A stretch of 60,409 nucleotides of DNA from an uncultured Prevotellaceae bacterium (GTDB lineage Bacteria; Bacteroidota; Bacteroidia; Bacteroidales; Bacteroidaceae): NCBI GenBank assembly GCA_902779455.1, contig CACZBS010000020.1:1-60409 (forward strand), read 5' to 3'. Both the position numbers and the translations under genes were made by a program. Every line of letters begins with the position of its first letter. Positions within the stretch are counted from its first letter, which is position 1. The notes beneath the pieces were generated by a model. It was given only the letters and a program-made list of their open reading frames with translations. It was not told the DNA's origin and made no database searches. Positions 58,885 to 60,409 of the stretch are shown in pieces.

Positions 58885-60036
58885 ATGGAACGAAGAAAGA
58901 CTCATGAGGTGCGCGTAGGCAATATCGGCATCGGCGGGGCGAACCCCGTCCGCGTGCAGTCGATGTGCACCACCTCGACCATGGACACCGAGGGCTGCGT
59001 GCGCCAGATCCTGGCCATCGCCGAGGCCGGCGGCGAGCTCGTCCGGCTGACCACACAGGGCGTGCGCGAGGCCGAGAACATGCGGGTGATCCGCGACCGC
59101 GTCCGCGCCGAGGGCTGCATGGTGCCCCTGGTGGCCGACGTCCACTTCAACCCCGCCGTGGCCGACGTCGCCGCCCGCTACTGCGAGAAGGTGCGCATCA
59201 ACCCCGGCAACTACGTCGACCCGGGCCGCACATTCAAGAAACTGGAATACACCGACGAGGAGTATGCCGCTGAGCTTCAGAAGATTGAGCAGCGCCTCGT
59301 GCCCTTCCTCGACATCTGCCGCGAGCACTCGACGGCCGTGCGCATCGGCGTCAACCACGGGTCGCTCTCCGACCGCATCATGTCGCGCTACGGCGACACG
59401 CCCGCCGGCATCGTCGAGTCGTGCATGGAGTTCCTGCGCGTCTGCATGAAGCAGCGGTTCATGGACGTCGTCGTCAGCATCAAGGCGTCGAACACGGTCG
59501 TCATGGTCGAGTCGGTCAGGCTCCTCGTCAAGGCCATGGACGCCGAGGGCATGACCTTCCCCCTCCACCTCGGCGTCACGGAGGCCGGCGAGGGCGAGGA
59601 CGGCCGGCTGAAGAGTGCCGTGGGCATCGGCGCCCTGCTTGTCGACGGCATCGGCGACACCATACGCGTCAGCCTCAGCGAGCCCCCTGAGAACGAGATT
59701 CCCGTGGCCTACGCCCTGCTCCAGGCCGCCCGCGTGCGCCAGACGAAGACGGAGTATATCTCATGTCCCGGTTGCGGACGCACCCTCTACGACCTGCCCG
59801 AGACCATCCGACGCGTCAAGGCCGCCACCAGCCACCTCAAGGGTCTGAAGATCGGCATCATGGGCTGCATCGTCAACGGCCCGGGCGAGATGGCCGACGC
59901 TGACTATGGCTACGTGGGCGCCGCCCGCGGCAAGATCTCACTCTACCGCGGCAAGGAGTGCATCGAGAAAAATATACCCGAGGCCGACGCCGTCGAACAC
60001 CTGCTGGCCCTCATCGAATCCGATCGCGGTGCTTGA
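58885..60036 (+). CDS. ispG: IspG (GcpE), isoprenoid MEP pathway, short form
   Basis: A 383-residue protein, (E)-4-hydroxy-3-methylbut-2-enyl diphosphate synthase. It has the TIM-barrel start (VRVQSMCTTSTMDTEGCVRQ), the GEGEDGRLKSAVGIGALL block and the Fe-S domain with Cys in ISCPGCGRT and GIMGCIVNGPGE. The barrel half resembles the plant/Bacteroidota type, which as I recall normally carries an extra A* domain of over 200 residues between barrel and Fe-S domain. Here SLSEPPENEIPVAYALLQAA passes straight to TEYISCPGC, so the insert is absent. It is preceded by an AACGTTATAACGTTATAACG repeat. Confidence 0.93.
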   Translation: MERRKTHEVRVGNIGIGGANPVRVQSMCTTSTMDTEGCVRQILAIAEAGGELVRLTTQGVREAENMRVIRDRVRAEGCMVPLVADVHFNPAVADVAARYCEKVRINPGNYVDPGRTFKKLEYTDEEYAAELQKIEQRLVPFLDICREHSTAVRIGVNHGSLSDRIMSRYGDTPAGIVESCMEFLRVCMKQRFMDVVVSIKASNTVVMVESVRLLVKAMDAEGMTFPLHLGVTEAGEGEDGRLKSAVGIGALLVDGIGDTIRVSLSEPPENEIPVAYALLQAARVRQTKTEYISCPGCGRTLYDLPETIRRVKAATSHLKGLKIGIMGCIVNGPGEMADADYGYVGAARGKISLYRGKECIEKNIPEADAVEHLLALIESDRGA

Positions 60037-60098
60037 CATCAAGACGAGAGGACATCAAGACAACAAGAACTTTTAGGACATCAAGACAACAAGACAAA
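60035..60098 (+). repeat. GACATCAAGACAACAAGA repeats after ispG
   Basis: Three degenerate copies of GACATCAAGACAACAAGA follow the ispG stop codon and run up to a hairpin terminator. No gene is visible from 60037 to the end of the window. Confidence 0.75.
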
Positions 60099-60102
60099 TA
60101 AT

Positions 60103-60131
60103 AAACGGCAGCCTGCGGGTTGCCGTTTGTT
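60103..60131 (+). terminator. hairpin after ispG
   Basis: AAACGGCA, 10-base loop, TGCCGTTT, then GTTGT. A likely end of the ispG transcript, though its T run is short. Confidence 0.65.
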
Positions 60132-60249
60132 GTATGTTGACAGCTTGCGTATTGATTATTGACCATAGAGATTCTTAGCCGTATAAACCATCTATCAGGA
60201 TTTCATCTGCATTATTATTATCAATAATGTGATAAATGCCCGACAGCAG

Positions 60250-60330
60250 TCAACGCCCCACTCCGCTGTTGTCAACGCCCCACTCCGCTGTTGTCAACGC
60301 CCCCCTGCCCCCCTCTAATCTTAGAGGGGG
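60250..60330. repeat. 22-bp tandem repeat and CCCCCTCTAA hairpin at window end
   Basis: TCAACGCCCCACTCCGCTGT with TG repeats at 60250 and 60272, with a partial third copy. It is followed at 60309-60330 by CCCCCTCTAATCTTAGAGGG, a palindrome. The right end 60131-60409 contains no gene I can support. Confidence 0.75.
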
Positions 60331-60409
60331 AGCTGGATAGCGTGCATGCCGCCCGCCTCCGCTGGTGTCACGGCGCTCATCTACTCCTGCGGTAGTAAAT
60401 AACTCCCCC

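Overview
The window looks like chromosome from a Bacteroidota bacterium of the Prevotella/Segatella type. The evidence is the Bacteroidota -7 box TAnnTTTG in front of many genes, a SusC/SusD polysaccharide utilisation locus, type IX secretion C-terminal signals, lipoproteins without strong Shine-Dalgarno sites, and a GC-rich core interrupted by AT-rich accessory stretches. No species can be named from the sequence alone.

Layout. 1-5662 (minus): two secreted proteins, one a 1549-residue GLUG-repeat protein with dockerin and cohesin-like regions, behind a GIY-YIG nuclease gene that has a long, hairpin-rich leader. 5663-6702: gene-free and repeat-rich. 6703-13540: a membrane-tethered HTH-like protein, then an AraC regulator divergent from a sugar/H+ symporter and a DUF5107-TPR protein. 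13589-27097: an AT-rich integrated element of about 13.5 kb, bounded by a 17-bp direct repeat that is the 3' end of a tRNA-Arg(CCT) gene. It carries a tyrosine integrase, matching putative arm sites at both ends, a HigBA toxin-antitoxin pair, a phage-like replication module (DnaB helicase, RusA resolvase, small HTH proteins), an amidoligase, an XRE regulator with a 10-C tract, an ASCH protein and a PAPS-reductase/ParB-like pair resembling IbrA/IbrB. I see no capsid, terminase, portal or relaxase gene in it. 27239-36379: a DUF5723 protein with a lipoprotein partner, and a plus-strand cluster of TlpA thioredoxin, DUF6029 protein and two Omp28-type proteins. 36708-39235: tRNA-Gln, a U32 peptidase and SufE, separated by long hairpin repeats.

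39258-55344 is a fructan utilisation locus: a one-polypeptide sensor-regulator (periplasmic sugar-binding domain, membrane helix, AraC DNA-binding domain, no kinase), SusC, SusD, a DUF4960 lipoprotein, three GH32 enzymes, a sugar permease and a fructokinase. The likely flow is binding and cleavage of fructan at the surface, import by SusCD, periplasmic trimming to fructose, uptake across the inner membrane and phosphorylation. 55448-60036 holds housekeeping genes: an unknown conserved protein, RpoN, a PAP2-like membrane protein, PurE and a short IspG.

A recurring theme is short inverted-repeat elements. One family (GTGAAAAGTGAAGA-type arms, or variants) and one C/G-rich family sit at gene junctions and also inside coding regions without breaking the frame, including the fructan regulator, one GH32 enzyme, the U32 peptidase and the DUF5107 protein. 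These elements, the integrated element and the kinase-less fructan regulator are the most interesting parts of the window.
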